Below, piece by piece: positions 38,355 to 48,107 of a stretch of DNA of 64,000 bases (positions within the stretch are counted from its first letter, which is position 1; each line of letters opens with the position of its first letter). The stretch is taken from the NCBI GenBank assembly GCA_025499705.1, contig JAFMVE010000004.1:154991-218990 (forward strand), written 5' to 3'. A program made the translations under genes and the position numbers. A model generated the notes under the pieces. That model saw only the letters and a program-made list of their open reading frames with translations, had not been told where the DNA came from and ran no database searches. The stretch is from Carboxylicivirga caseinilyticus (lineage in GTDB: Bacteria > Bacteroidota > Bacteroidia > Bacteroidales > Marinilabiliaceae).

Positions 38355-38528
38355 TTAATGAAATTCCATCAAACCAAACAAGTTTGGTTGCTCTTGTTCA
38401 GCCTTTTCAGTTTCCAATATTTTCTCTTCTTGCATTTCAACTTCCTTCATTTCAAGCACTTCTTCCTTTGCTTGATCTTCATTCACAGGTGAAAATAGTT
38501 GGGCCAAAACTTGAAAAATAAATTCCAT
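38355..38528 (-). CDS. Small acidic 57-aa protein in sigma/anti-sigma operon
   Basis: ATG at 38528, TAA at 38355. The 57 residues start MEFIFQVLAQLFSPVNE, a short amphipathic or hydrophobic stretch. A highly charged helix rich in Glu and Lys follows (KEEVLEMKEVEMQEEKI), and the end is PNLFGLMEFH. No family is recognised. It lies between the ECF sigma gene (89 bases upstream) and fecR (7 bases downstream), so if translated it is cotranscribed with them. The tight spacing to fecR and the good start context favour a real gene, but such a short ORF could still be chance. Confidence 0.5.
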   Translation of the reverse strand: MEFIFQVLAQLFSPVNEDQAKEEVLEMKEVEMQEEKILETEKAEQEQPNLFGLMEFH

Positions 38529-38617
38529 TGTTGTTAGGTTTTATTGTTATACAATTTCTTCAACACTCATATGACAATTCAAAAAACAGGTACACGTATT
38601 ACTTTTTTATTTTTTAT

Positions 38618-39199
38618 TTAACCTTTAATTAATATCAGTATCCATAAAATAATATTCAGGTAATGTGTGAGCTGTTTTCGAAGCACTTTAAGTGCCTTAC
38701 TTATTTGCGTTTCCACGGTTCTTTTTGACAATCCCAGTTGATCTGCTATTTCCTGATTTGGAGTTCCTTCAAAACGACTCATTTCAAAAATTTTTCTACA
38801 CTGATCAGGAAGTGTTTTAACCACCGTATAGATTCGTTCTTCCAGTTCTGTTTCCTGCAGTTTATCCTCCACAAAAGCTTCATCTTCTTTTTTCTCAGCA
38901 AAGATATTTGCATGATGATCGCGACGTATTTTATTATGCTTTATCTGATTAAGAGATCTATTCCGTACCGATTGGTACATATGAGCCTTTAAAGATGTAT
39001 GAATGTTTATTTCATTTCGTTTCTCATAGAAAGTGACAAAAACATCCTGTACCAACTCTCTTGCCAGATCATCATCAACCACAACTTTGCGTGCAAAAAC
39101 AACTAATTGTGCATAATATTTAAGGAAAAGTGATTTGTAAGCAGATTCATCTCCACTTTTTATTCCTTCAATTATCCATTTATCATCCAATTCCATCAA
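38618..39199 (-). CDS. ECF sigma factor (FecI-like)
   Basis: 193 aa. Sigma region 2 has the YYAQLVVFARKVVVDDDLARELVQDVFVTF-type block (about 28-58). Region 4 has LPDQCRKIFEMSRFEGTPNQEIADQLGLSKRTVETQ (about 130-166) as the -35-recognition helix-turn-helix. The last 15 residues are unusually hydrophobic (NIILWILILIKG). First gene of the sigma / 57-aa ORF / FecR / TonB / DUF4249 operon. It probably drives its own receptor system. Confidence 0.93.
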   Translation of the reverse strand: MMELDDKWIIEGIKSGDESAYKSLFLKYYAQLVVFARKVVVDDDLARELVQDVFVTFYEKRNEINIHTSLKAHMYQSVRNRSLNQIKHNKIRRDHHANIFAEKKEDEAFVEDKLQETELEERIYTVVKTLPDQCRKIFEMSRFEGTPNQEIADQLGLSKRTVETQISKALKVLRKQLTHYLNIILWILILIKG

Positions 39200-39333
39200 C
39201 GTGTATTATGCAAGATTGTGACTGCCCGTAAAAATATAAATTCATTTTATTAAAGGCTAAATAAAAAGGCTAAATGGTAAAAATTGTGATTAAAGCAATA
39301 TTAATCCAATACGAACAAATACTGTTAACCATA

Positions 39334-39363
39334 TTGTAAAAAATGGCAAATTCCTTATCTTTG
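39334..39363 (+). promoter_or_regulatory. Promoter of tRNA-Pro
   Basis: TTG (39334-39336), 19 bases, TATCTTTG (39356-39363), matching the Bacteroidota consensus. It places the start about 25 bases before the mature tRNA. Confidence 0.65.
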
Positions 39364-39394
39364 CATTCGCCTTTGAAAAAAGGCTTATAATGTT

Positions 39395-39469
39395 CGGGAT
39401 GTGGCGCAGCCCGGTTAGCGCACTGGTCTGGGGGACCAGGGGTCGCAGGTTCAAATCCTGTCATCCCGA
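39395..39469 (+). tRNA. tRNA-Pro (anticodon GGG)
   Basis: 75 nt. Acceptor stem CGGGATG/CATCCCG, D-arm GCGCAGCCCGGTTAGCGC, anticodon stem CTGGT/ACCAG with loop CTGGGGG giving anticodon GGG, T-arm with GGTTCAAATCC, discriminator A. The 3' CCA is not encoded, so the CCA-adding enzyme at 7.9 kb is needed. Confidence 0.97.
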
Positions 39470-39470
39470 C

Positions 39471-39520
39471 AATTAAAAAAGAGGTTTTTTAGTTCATACT
39501 AAAAAACCTCTTTTTTAATT
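39471..39520. terminator. Long perfect hairpin terminator after tRNA-Pro
   Basis: 22-bp perfect stem, positions 39471-39492 pairing with 39499-39520, loop TTCATA; contains A and T runs in both arms. It serves the tRNA on the plus strand and the DUF5686 gene on the minus strand. Confidence 0.85.
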
Positions 39521-39549
39521 TCTCACTATACTTATTTCCAGAGTAAATC

Positions 39550-42213
39550 CTAATCTAAATTCAAGCTGATCTTAATGCCCCAGCTTCGGTATTGGCCATT
39601 TTCAAAGCCAACAAATGTACCGACACTGCCCATTAAAAATATCTGACTGATTCCATATCCGAACTCGGTATAGTTTTTAAAATCGGGTGTTGTAAGATAG
39701 CTGGCGTACAGATTCTCTACCCATAAACGATTACTCACCCAGGGTAAAAACTTCAAAAACAGATATGGAGTGGCATATGAAACATGCCCCTCGACATACC
39801 ACTTATTAGTGCTCACACTATAGTCATCCAAAAGATTAAAAGTCCCATCCCAATCTTTGAAGCTGATGGGTATTTCATTCGTATTAAAATGCTGGAAACG
39901 TGAAAAATGCATTTGCTCATTTCGCGAGAAATAACCTCCGCCGGCCTGCCATTTAAATTCGTTAAAGATACCCCACGACTTGCTTTGATATACCGATGTC
40001 TTAATCAGCTCGTAATCCGATTCGCTGTCCATTATACCAGTTACTCCACGTTCGTATCCCAGTTTAAATGTTGGATAACGTGAACTACGATTATATTTCC
40101 TTCCCTTGTAAACACGATAGTGCATCCGAGGAGTATATTCTAAATCAATGTTAAAATGAACATCTTTTTGATCTCGTAAATGATCGGTTGTGACATTTGA
40201 ATTAACCGGTATGTTAAGCGCATAATCTTTATCCCTGTCTAATACAGACCAATTAGTACTGTTTTGCAACTCTTTAAATGAATGATACGAAGCATTAACA
40301 TTTAAACGAAAACCATGAACCACATCAATACCATGACTAACAAAAAAGTAATCGTTTTGATACAACTTCATATAATGTTCTTTAAAGAACAAAGCCGAAA
40401 TAGCATTTAAGGTTCGATCAATTCCATATTTACTGTTAAAATCCTTGCTTTGCTGACCAAATCCAACACTTACATATCCACGTTTCATGGGTGCAAAAGA
40501 ATAACTGGCAAAATTACTCCACAGCACTTTTTCTCTATTGAAAGCATATTTAATTTGAGGTCGCATATAAATGTTATGCACCGAATCTATTCGATAGTTA
40601 AACCTTAGTCCCTGCTCGTAGCTCCATCCATCAACTGCATTAAAATCAATCTGCTTCAATCCTATTAATCCGTCATATGTTATTCTCAAGGCTGAATCAG
40701 CTGCATAAAATGTATGTCCTGAAAGAAAACCACCGGATACTTTACTAAAAAGCGATTTCTCTTTCTTCTCTACTTTAACAGTATCGGCTTGCTGTTTTGC
40801 CAGTTTAATTGAATCTTTTACCTCAAATCCTCTTAACTCATCTCCAGTCAGCGGTATTGGACGGATCTTATCCCAATACAAAGAGTCTTTTTGCAAGGTA
40901 TCCTTCTTGTGAGTGATTTTATAGGTGTTTTTAATCTCCAATGATTCCTCTTCTCCCTGTTCCTGTTTGCGCGATTCCTTTTCAATCAAACGCGACAGCT
41001 TGATCATTTCCCGATTATTCAACTCTTCTTTGGCTAAGAGCTCTTCCATTTTTTGCTGAGCTTTTGACTTTTCTGCCTGTTCAAGCTCTTCTTTTTCTCT
41101 TAGCTCTTCAGCTTTTATTGCTGCTTCTTCGGCTGCATACTGTTTTAACAAAATACCAGGTACAGGTAAGTCGGTGTTGAGCACAATATCCTTGTATTTA
41201 ACCGAACCGGCATATTTAAAATCAGCCTTTACACCAAAGATAGATGCTTTCACATTAAATCGATGACTGATTGGCAACCATGACCGCTCTTTTACCGGAG
41301 CATATACCTGTTTGACATTTATCTCACCAAAAAAAGCATCATTGGTCACATCAATGGAATGGATATTCCATAAGTTATCTACAATATAAATATAACCACT
41401 GTATGTTTGCTGGCTTCTACGTTTAGGTATGATTTTTATTTTATTCACGGTTGCATCTCCTTCGTAGAAAAAGCCTTCGTAAACAAATTTATAATAACTG
41501 AATGCGTTTGGAGCAAGAGGTGAAACCGCTATATCTTGCGTTGGTTCGTAAAAACTATAGGTAATATAACCAATCACATCATTTTCATTACTCCCGGGGA
41601 AGGTACTTTGTGAATTAACAATGGTGTGATTGTAATTATCAGGAGCCGTAAACTTTATTTCGTTCATCGATTCCATGGTATAGGTTTTACCAACTTCAAT
41701 GCGGGCATCCTTATCCTCTTCTTCCTTATCCATCATTTTTTTTATCAGCTTCGGAATCTTTTCCATTTTCAAGCTTCCCTTCAGATAGACCTCTGCATTG
41801 TAGACTGCTGTTTGACGCTGGTAATATGGAGCCAGACTGATGGCTTTTCTCATTATTGGATAGGCAGGATCTTCGCCACCTGAGTACACCCGGACTTCTT
41901 TAATACGATAGGTTTGCTTTTTTAATTGAATATTCCGCTCTACAAATCCATTTGTAACAGTAAATGTAATTTCCTGTTTTTCAAATCCCAATCCCTGAAA
42001 AACCATTGTATAGGATCCGGGCTCCAGTAGTATTTCATACTCCCCCAATTCATTGGTTGTGGTCCCTGTTGTAGTTTGCTTTAAATAAATGGTGGTAAAA
42101 GGCACTGTTTGATCGCTCTCATCGGTTACTACACCTTTGATACCTGTCTGACTGTAGGCGTTAATAGAGAAAATTGCAGCAAACAGCCATAAGGTCAATT
42201 TCATTTTCATCAT
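39550..42213 (-). CDS. DUF5686 / carboxypeptidase-regulatory-like outer-membrane protein
   Basis: 887 aa. A signal peptide is followed by a CarboxypepD-like beta-sandwich (about 22-105; VPFTTIYLKQTTTGTTTNE-type) and a DUF5686 region with YPIMRKAISLAPYYQRQ (about 117-135). A Lys/Glu-rich coiled segment (about 355-425) follows, and the C-terminal half is beta-strand-rich and probably a barrel. It has no TonB box or plug like a transporter. Function unknown; family members are common outer-membrane proteins in Bacteroidota. Monocistronic. Confidence 0.85.
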   Translation of the reverse strand: MMKMKLTLWLFAAIFSINAYSQTGIKGVVTDESDQTVPFTTIYLKQTTTGTTTNELGEYEILLEPGSYTMVFQGLGFEKQEITFTVTNGFVERNIQLKKQTYRIKEVRVYSGGEDPAYPIMRKAISLAPYYQRQTAVYNAEVYLKGSLKMEKIPKLIKKMMDKEEEDKDARIEVGKTYTMESMNEIKFTAPDNYNHTIVNSQSTFPGSNENDVIGYITYSFYEPTQDIAVSPLAPNAFSYYKFVYEGFFYEGDATVNKIKIIPKRRSQQTYSGYIYIVDNLWNIHSIDVTNDAFFGEINVKQVYAPVKERSWLPISHRFNVKASIFGVKADFKYAGSVKYKDIVLNTDLPVPGILLKQYAAEEAAIKAEELREKEELEQAEKSKAQQKMEELLAKEELNNREMIKLSRLIEKESRKQEQGEEESLEIKNTYKITHKKDTLQKDSLYWDKIRPIPLTGDELRGFEVKDSIKLAKQQADTVKVEKKEKSLFSKVSGGFLSGHTFYAADSALRITYDGLIGLKQIDFNAVDGWSYEQGLRFNYRIDSVHNIYMRPQIKYAFNREKVLWSNFASYSFAPMKRGYVSVGFGQQSKDFNSKYGIDRTLNAISALFFKEHYMKLYQNDYFFVSHGIDVVHGFRLNVNASYHSFKELQNSTNWSVLDRDKDYALNIPVNSNVTTDHLRDQKDVHFNIDLEYTPRMHYRVYKGRKYNRSSRYPTFKLGYERGVTGIMDSESDYELIKTSVYQSKSWGIFNEFKWQAGGGYFSRNEQMHFSRFQHFNTNEIPISFKDWDGTFNLLDDYSVSTNKWYVEGHVSYATPYLFLKFLPWVSNRLWVENLYASYLTTPDFKNYTEFGYGISQIFLMGSVGTFVGFENGQYRSWGIKISLNLD

Positions 42214-42353
42214 AAATTCCGGTTAAGTTCGTCTGGTTAAATCCTATTTCATATTAATGCACCCAAAATAAAAATGGTTGCCTCAACAATATTTATAGGT
42301 CGATTAAAACAGCAGGTAAGTTACAACAAAACCGAATTTTATTGATGATGGTT

Positions 42354-43115
42354 TTAAAATTTAACAGTAAATGAATTGTTAACGGTATAAAATAATGGTT
42401 CTACATCAGGAGGAACAAGATTATCATAATCCATGCGAACAAATAGACTAAACGAAAAAGCCTTGGTTATAGAAAAGCTGAGACTTGTTTCGCTCCAGAT
42501 GCGAAAATCAGCCGGATCGGAATAATCCGGTTCATAATAAGTGGTCTGACTAAATTTAGCATTATCCGACATTTGCCAATCCATCGAAAACATCGAACTA
42601 AACTTCACCAGGCTTTTTCTCCGTTTGTAGTCATCATTCTCGAATAACTCATTCAAATAAATGGTGTAGGCCACAACAAACAATTTGAATTTATCTTTAT
42701 CGGCTATATTAAAACGAGGTCCACCTCCCATAATATAACGATGCTTCAGACTTTTTACGCGGTTGTAGCTGTATTGCGAAAATGCTTCAGCAATGATAAT
42801 TTTATCGGGCACCCAATAATTGTATTTAAACATAAAGCCCCCGTTATTTACATTACTTTCATTATCTACCCTGCTATAACCTATATCTGAAGAGAATAGA
42901 TACGTATTGTCGTTATCGTTGTACTGCAGCTTAAATTTCGATGACACCTGGAGCATGTCAGTATTGGTATGCACATAATTAACACCCAAATTTACATCAC
43001 CCTGAAATCCTTTATTTGGATCTTTCGTCCGGCGCTTATCAATACTAACAATTTGAGCAATTGACGCGATAGATACGAAAAAAAGAAACGATATTGCAGC
43101 AAATCTACGGATCAT
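42354..43115 (-). CDS. Outer-membrane beta-barrel protein, DUF481-like
   Basis: 253 aa from the ATG at 43115. The frame is open 17 codons further, but this start gives a clean signal peptide (MIRRFAAISFLFFVSIASIA). The rest is alternating beta-strands with aromatic belts (GDVNLGVNYVHTNTDMLQVSSK, YNYWVPDKIIIAEAFSQYSYN, GGGPRFNI) ending SFTVKF, as in DUF481 (YdiY-like) barrels. Probably a small outer-membrane protein; no substrate can be inferred. Divergent from the aminotransferase gene. Confidence 0.78.
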   Translation of the reverse strand: MIRRFAAISFLFFVSIASIAQIVSIDKRRTKDPNKGFQGDVNLGVNYVHTNTDMLQVSSKFKLQYNDNDNTYLFSSDIGYSRVDNESNVNNGGFMFKYNYWVPDKIIIAEAFSQYSYNRVKSLKHRYIMGGGPRFNIADKDKFKLFVVAYTIYLNELFENDDYKRRKSLVKFSSMFSMDWQMSDNAKFSQTTYYEPDYSDPADFRIWSETSLSFSITKAFSFSLFVRMDYDNLVPPDVEPLFYTVNNSFTVKF

Positions 43116-43220
43116 ACGACAAATTTTCAGACAAAAATAAGATTTAACCCGAGATTGTAAAAACACATTTCAACACATTAAAAATATGACAAAAATCATA
43201 CACATGTGCTTAATTAGAAT

Positions 43221-43228
43221 TACATTTG
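43221..43228 (+). promoter_or_regulatory. Candidate -7 element of aminotransferase gene
   Basis: TACATTTG 36 bases before the start codon matches TAnnTTTG; no matching -33 element at the right distance. Confidence 0.4.
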
Positions 43229-43263
43229 CAGACTTTAATAAATAAATAGTAAACAACAAAACG

Positions 43264-44463
43264 ATGCCAACAATTTCAGACAGAGGAAACCTAATGCCAG
43301 CTTCTCCCATACGACGACTTGCTCCTTATGCAGAAGCCGCCAGGGCCAAGGGTTTAAGGGTTATCCATCTTAATATCGGACAACCTGATATTAAAACTCC
43401 TGAAGTGGCGTTAAACGCGATTCGAAACATCGATTTAAAGATTGTAGAATACAGTCATTCGGCAGGAAACGAAAGTTATCGACGAAAAGTAGCTGATAAA
43501 TTCAATGGTCTAGGAATGGGCATTGATTATACTGATATCCTGATTACTACCGGAGGATCGGAAGCTATAATATTTAGTTTTCTTGCCTGTTTAAATCCCG
43601 GTGAAGAAATAATAATTCCGGAGCCATTCTATGCAAACTACAATGGATTTGCTTCCATGGCAGGTATTAATATTATTCCTATTCCTTCCAGCATTGAAGA
43701 TGGTTTTGCCTTGCCTCCAATCGAAGAATTCGAAAAGGTAATGACACCAAAAACTAAGGGTATCTTAATCTGTAATCCTAATAATCCAACAGGTTATTTA
43801 TATTCAATGGAGGAAATGCTGCAGCTTCGTGATCTGGTTGCCAAACACGACCTCTATCTGTTTTCAGACGAAGTATACCGTGAATTTTGCTACGATGGAG
43901 AAAAACACATCTCCGCTATGCACCTTAAAGGTATTGAGCAGAATGTTGTAATGGTTGATTCTGTTTCGAAACGATACAGTGAATGTGGCGTTCGTATTGG
44001 AGCATTAGTTACCAAAAATAAAGAGGTAATTCAAACAGCTCTAAAATACGGACAGGCCCGATTAAGCCCTCCGGGATTTGGACAAATAGCGGGTGAAGCT
44101 TCATTGGAAACACCACCCGAATATTTCGAAGAAGTGTACAACGAATATATTGCCCGAAGAGACTTTATTGTTGAAGGATTAAATAAAATACCGGGCGTTT
44201 ATTCTCCAATGCCTAAAGGTGCTTTTTATACAGTGGCTAAATTACCGGTTGATGATGCCGATAAATTCTGTCAATGGATACTAAGTGATTTTGAATACAA
44301 TAAACAAACCGTAATGATGGCCCCTGCTTCAGGTTTTTATTCAACGCCAGGCAAAGGAAAAGATGAAGTACGTATTGCTTATGTATTAAAAGTTGAAGAC
44401 CTGGCCAAAGCCTTGGAAGTACTGGAAAAAGCTTTAGAGGCCTATCCGGGCAGAACAGTCTAG
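43264..44463 (+). CDS. Class I/II PLP-dependent aminotransferase (aspartate aminotransferase-like)
   Basis: 399 aa fold-type I aminotransferase. It has the substrate-side LNIGQPDIKTP (about 36-46), ITTGGSEAI for cofactor phosphate, NPNNPTG (Asn that contacts PLP), FSDEVYREF (Asp on the pyridine nitrogen), the Schiff-base K236 in DSVSKRYSECGVRIG, and a C-terminal VRIAY arginine. It transfers amino groups between an amino acid and 2-oxoglutarate. Aspartate is a likely donor by family, but other amino acids are possible. Monocistronic between its promoter and a strong terminator. Confidence 0.9.
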   Translation: MPTISDRGNLMPASPIRRLAPYAEAARAKGLRVIHLNIGQPDIKTPEVALNAIRNIDLKIVEYSHSAGNESYRRKVADKFNGLGMGIDYTDILITTGGSEAIIFSFLACLNPGEEIIIPEPFYANYNGFASMAGINIIPIPSSIEDGFALPPIEEFEKVMTPKTKGILICNPNNPTGYLYSMEEMLQLRDLVAKHDLYLFSDEVYREFCYDGEKHISAMHLKGIEQNVVMVDSVSKRYSECGVRIGALVTKNKEVIQTALKYGQARLSPPGFGQIAGEASLETPPEYFEEVYNEYIARRDFIVEGLNKIPGVYSPMPKGAFYTVAKLPVDDADKFCQWILSDFEYNKQTVMMAPASGFYSTPGKGKDEVRIAYVLKVEDLAKALEVLEKALEAYPGRTV

Positions 44464-44485
44464 AAAAACAAAACCCACAATATTG

Positions 44486-44509
44486 AAGCCGTTGCATTTG
44501 TAGCGGCTT
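44486..44509 (+). terminator. Terminator of aminotransferase gene
   Basis: 10-bp stem AAGCCGTTGC/GTAGCGGCTT with two G-T pairs, ATTT loop, then a run of seven T. Confidence 0.8.
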
Positions 44510-44553
44510 TTTTTTCTTTCTTTTAGGTGAGATAATTAATTTGCTACAAGCAA

Positions 44554-44582
44554 AAAAGACCGCCCTTTACAGACAGTCTTTT
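44554..44582 (-). terminator. Terminator of purM-prfA-pyrF
   Basis: On the minus strand AAAAGACTGT pairs with GCGGTCTTTT (two G-T pairs), followed by TT and T-rich sequence. Lies 22 bases past the pyrF stop. Confidence 0.65.
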
Positions 44583-44603
44583 ATTAATATTTTAAAACTA
44601 CGA

Positions 44604-45431
44604 TTAAATTAATCCATGCTCTTTTAACAATGCTTCCATATCTTTTTGAACTTCGCGGGCAGCCTCTCCGGCCTTCTCAGCAAAATCAGTTCCGTTGGAT
44701 GCATAAATTATTCCGCGGCTTGAATTTACCAACAAACCACACTTGCTGTTCATCCCGTTTTTAGCTACTTCTTCCAAACTTCCACCTTGCGCACCAACAC
44801 CAGGTACTAACAAGAAATGATTGGGAATTATCTTACGGATATCAGCCAGCATTTCAGCTTTGGTAGCTCCTACCACATACATTAGGTTTTCTTCGGTACC
44901 CCACTCTGCACTGGTTTTAATAACCCGCTCAAAAAGTTTTTCATCATTCTCAGTCATGTACTGAAAATCATAAGCTCCTTTGTTTGATGTCAAAGCCAAA
45001 AGAATAACCCACTTATCAACATATGTCAGAAATGGTTTTACAGAATCTTCACCCATATAAGGAGCCACAGTCACTGAGTCGAACTCCATATGATCGAAAA
45101 AGGCTTTCGCATACATCGAAGAAGTATTACCGATATCTCCACGCTTGGCATCAGCAATAATAAAAATATCAGGATAATTATACTTCAGATAATTAACTGT
45201 TTTTTCTAAAGAGTTCCAGCCATTAACTCCCAAACTCTCATAAAAAGCAAGATTGGGTTTATAAGCAACAGTAACCTCATGAGTTGCATCGATAATCTGC
45301 TTATTAAAAGCAAAGATTGGATCGGTAGTATCCAGTAATTCACGCGGAATCTTATTGATGTCGGTATCAAGTCCTACACATAAGAAACTCTTTTTCTTTT
45401 TGATATTCTCAAACAGTTCTTGCGAAGTCAT
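44604..45431 (-). CDS. pyrF: Orotidine 5'-phosphate decarboxylase
   Basis: 275 aa, the longer (type 2) form of the enzyme. It makes UMP from OMP, the last step of pyrimidine synthesis. LCVGLDTD at the first strand, [11 protein letters not shown], and the catalytic [11 protein letters not shown] (Lys and Asp network) are intact, followed by [12 protein letters not shown] and the phosphate-binding [10 protein letters not shown]. Third gene of a purM-prfA-pyrF unit on the minus strand, which links both nucleotide pathways to translation termination. Confidence 0.94.
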   Translation of the reverse strand: MTSQELFENIKKKKSFLCVGLDTDINKIPRELLDTTDPIFAFNKQIIDATHEVTVAYKPNLAFYESLGVNGWNSLEKTVNYLKYNYPDIFIIADAKRGDIGNTSSMYAKAFFDHMEFDSVTVAPYMGEDSVKPFLTYVDKWVILLALTSNKGAYDFQYMTENDEKLFERVIKTSAEWGTEENLMYVVGATKAEMLADIRKIIPNHFLLVPGVGAQGGSLEEVAKNGMNSKCGLLVNSSRGIIYASNGTDFAEKAGEAAREVQKDMEALLKEHGLI

Positions 45432-45508
45432 ACTTTATAATTTGATGCCTGAAAAGACAGACATTCGTTATCAATTTACAATCATTTTGAATCCAAAGCG
45501 AATGCTTT

Positions 45509-46594
45509 TTACATTTCACTCATCTTCAAACGCTCTGCGTTTTCTTCAATCACCAGTTTATCAATGATTCCATGAATATCACCATCCATAATTGCCGACA
45601 AATTGTAAAGTGTCAGGTTAATGCGATGATCTGTAACACGTCCCTGAGGATAGTTGTAAGTACGGATTTTAGCCGAACGGTCACCTGTTGAAACCATGGT
45701 TTTACGTTGCGATGCAATTTCATCAAGGTACTTCTGATACTCAAGATTATACAATCGCGTACGAAGCTCAGCCATAGCCTTATCCAGGTTTTTCAGTTTC
45801 GATTTCTGATCCTGACATTGTACCACAATACCTGTTGGAATGTGCGTTAATCGGATGGCAGAGTAGGTGGTGTTCACCGACTGTCCTCCCGGCCCTGACG
45901 AACAGAACTCATCACGACGAATATCTTCATTACGCAATTCAATATCAAATTCCTCAGCTTCTGGAAGTACAGCAACGGTTGCTGCTGATGTATGAACACG
46001 TCCCTGTGTTTCAGTTTGAGGCACACGTTGCACACGGTGTACACCCGATTCGTATTTCAATACACCATAAACACCTTCACCCGTGATATTCATCACAATC
46101 TCCTTGAAACCTCCTGATGTTCCTTCGTTACTGTTGGTAACTTCAACGCGCCATCCTTTGCTTTCACAAAATTTGGTATACATGCGAAAAAGATCACCTG
46201 CAAAGATACTTGCTTCATCACCTCCGGTACCAGCTCGAATTTCCATCACAGCATTTTTACCATCCTGAGGATCGGCAGGAATCAGTAATAATTTGATTTC
46301 TTCCTCCATGCCTGGCAATGTATCTTCCAACTCATCCATTTCCATCTTGGCCATCTCCCTCATCTCAGGATCTGTTTCTTCCTTCAAAATCTCACGGGCC
46401 GAATGAATGTTATCCAAAGCATTTTTGTAGCGTTTTTGTACTTCAGCTACTTTTGCTAAATCCTTGTATTCTTTATTAAGCTTGATGTATCTTTTTGTAT
46501 CAGCAATTACTTCAGGGTTGGTAATTTGTTCGCTTACCTCCTGAAATCGTATCAAAATGCCTTCCAGCTTATCAAGCAAAGAGTTTGTTGACAT
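45509..46594 (-). CDS. prfA: Peptide chain release factor 1
   Basis: 361 aa. It contains the GGQ peptide-release motif in [19 protein letters not shown] (about 230-248) that triggers hydrolysis of peptidyl-tRNA. The N-terminal domain is alpha-helical, with [28 protein letters not shown] sequence (about 110-133). The stop-codon recognition region lies between these, where [21 protein letters not shown] precedes the GGQ domain. It reads UAA and UAG stop codons. The motif set fits RF1 rather than RF2, including the absence of a programmed frameshift. Confidence 0.93.
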   Translation of the reverse strand: MSTNSLLDKLEGILIRFQEVSEQITNPEVIADTKRYIKLNKEYKDLAKVAEVQKRYKNALDNIHSAREILKEETDPEMREMAKMEMDELEDTLPGMEEEIKLLLIPADPQDGKNAVMEIRAGTGGDEASIFAGDLFRMYTKFCESKGWRVEVTNSNEGTSGGFKEIVMNITGEGVYGVLKYESGVHRVQRVPQTETQGRVHTSAATVAVLPEAEEFDIELRNEDIRRDEFCSSGPGGQSVNTTYSAIRLTHIPTGIVVQCQDQKSKLKNLDKAMAELRTRLYNLEYQKYLDEIASQRKTMVSTGDRSAKIRTYNYPQGRVTDHRINLTLYNLSAIMDGDIHGIIDKLVIEENAERLKMSEM

Positions 46595-46649
46595 ATTCTT
46601 TTTTCACTAAAATCGTTAATAATAAATTGGCAGACTCTCATCAAGTCTA

Positions 46650-47819
46650 TCAATAGATAAATGTTCCAAACTCACTTTCGATGGTCAGTTTCTTGCCCTC
46701 ATGAGCTTCTACTCTTCCCACAACCTGAGCATCAATATTAAATGATTTGGCAATTTCAATCACCTGATCAGCTTTCTCAGGCGACAGATATATTTCAAAC
46801 CGGTGTCCCATATTAAACACCTTGTACATTTCTTTCCAGTCAGTTCCCGACTCCTCGTGAATAATTTTAAAGAGAGGAGGAACATCAAAAAGATTATCCT
46901 TTATAACATGCACATCATCAACAAAATGCAATACCTTGGTCTGAGCACCACCTGAGCAGTGAACCATTCCATGAATATCTGAACGCATTTTATCCAGTAC
47001 CTTTTTAATTACAGGCGCATAGGTACGGGTTGGAGATAGAACCAGTTTACCTGCATCAACATCAGCACCTTTAACAGAATCTGTTAATTTATAGTTTCCA
47101 GAGTAAACCAATTCTGCAGGCACAGCGCCATCGAAACTCTCTGGATATTTTTCAGCCAAATACTTTGCAAAAACATCATGACGGGCAGATGTTAAACCAT
47201 TACTTCCCATTCCTCCATTGTATTCCTGCTCATAGGTAGCTTGTCCGTAAGATGATAACCCTACAATCACATCTCCAGGTTGAATGGTATCATTCGAAAT
47301 AACATCAGAACGCTTCATACGACAGGTTACTGTACTATCGACTATAATAGTTTTTACCAAATCACCCACGTCAGCCGTTTCTCCTCCGGTTGGGTAGATA
47401 CTGATTCCCATATCACGTAATTCAGCCAGTAATTCATCAGTACCATTAATAATGGCAGAAATGACATCACCTGATACCAGGTTTTTGTTTCTTCCGATAG
47501 TTGATGAAACCAGAATATTTTCAGTGGCTCCCACACAAAGCAGATCATCCACATTCATTATAATAGCATCTTGTGCTATTCCTTTCCAAACAGATATATC
47601 ACCTGTTTCCTTCCAATACATATAGGCCAATGACGATTTGGTTCCTGCACCATCGGCATGCATAATATTACAATACTCTGGATCACCTCCTAAAATATCC
47701 GGAACGATTTTACAGAATGCTTTTGGAAAAACGCCTTTATCAATGTTTTTGATGGCGTTATGAACGTCTTCTTTTGATGCTGAAACACCGCGCTGGTTGT
47801 ATCTCGAATCTGAACTCAC
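46650..47819 (-). CDS. purM: Phosphoribosylformylglycinamidine cyclo-ligase (AIR synthase)
   Basis: 389 aa. ATP-dependent ring closure of FGAM to AIR in purine synthesis. SRYNQRGVSASKEDVHNAI at the N-terminus, HADGAGTKSSLAYMYW (nucleotide-site block), NVDDLLCVGA, IYPTGGETADVGDLV and GDVIVGLSSYGQATYEQEYNGG-type sequence all match PurM. It is the first gene of the purM-prfA-pyrF unit and has a good upstream promoter. Slightly longer than the E. coli enzyme (about 345 aa), as usual in this phylum. Confidence 0.93.
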   Translation of the reverse strand: MSSDSRYNQRGVSASKEDVHNAIKNIDKGVFPKAFCKIVPDILGGDPEYCNIMHADGAGTKSSLAYMYWKETGDISVWKGIAQDAIIMNVDDLLCVGATENILVSSTIGRNKNLVSGDVISAIINGTDELLAELRDMGISIYPTGGETADVGDLVKTIIVDSTVTCRMKRSDVISNDTIQPGDVIVGLSSYGQATYEQEYNGGMGSNGLTSARHDVFAKYLAEKYPESFDGAVPAELVYSGNYKLTDSVKGADVDAGKLVLSPTRTYAPVIKKVLDKMRSDIHGMVHCSGGAQTKVLHFVDDVHVIKDNLFDVPPLFKIIHEESGTDWKEMYKVFNMGHRFEIYLSPEKADQVIEIAKSFNIDAQVVGRVEAHEGKKLTIESEFGTFIY

Positions 47820-47858
47820 AAATAATAATTTATCAGGTTTTTACCCTATTTCGGCATG

Positions 47859-47890
47859 CAAAAATAATACAATCTTTCCGCATCATCAAA
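47859..47890 (-). promoter_or_regulatory. Promoter of purM-prfA-pyrF
   Basis: On the minus strand TTTG (47890-47887), 20 bases, TATTTTTG (47866-47859): full consensus match, 40 bases before the purM start. Confidence 0.6.
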
Positions 47891-48025
47891 GGATAATAAT
47901 AATTACTCGTTCAATTCATGACTCAAATCAGTTTTCAACTATAAAAATGAGCTATTCGCTTCATCTAATTATGCATTATTCACCTTTGTAAACAATAAAA
48001 CAGCAGATTTCATCAACCTTATTTT

Positions 48026-48055
48026 TTGACTTTACCCTTAAAAGTTTTATTATTG
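48026..48055 (+). promoter_or_regulatory. Candidate promoter of rex
   Basis: TTG (48026-48028), 19 bases, TATTATTG (48048-48055), one mismatch to TAnnTTTG, about 53 bases before the rex start. Confidence 0.4.
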
Positions 48056-48107
48056 CAAGATGCCCATAAAAAATAATACATTTTAAGAATATCAGAAAAA
48101 CATAAGC

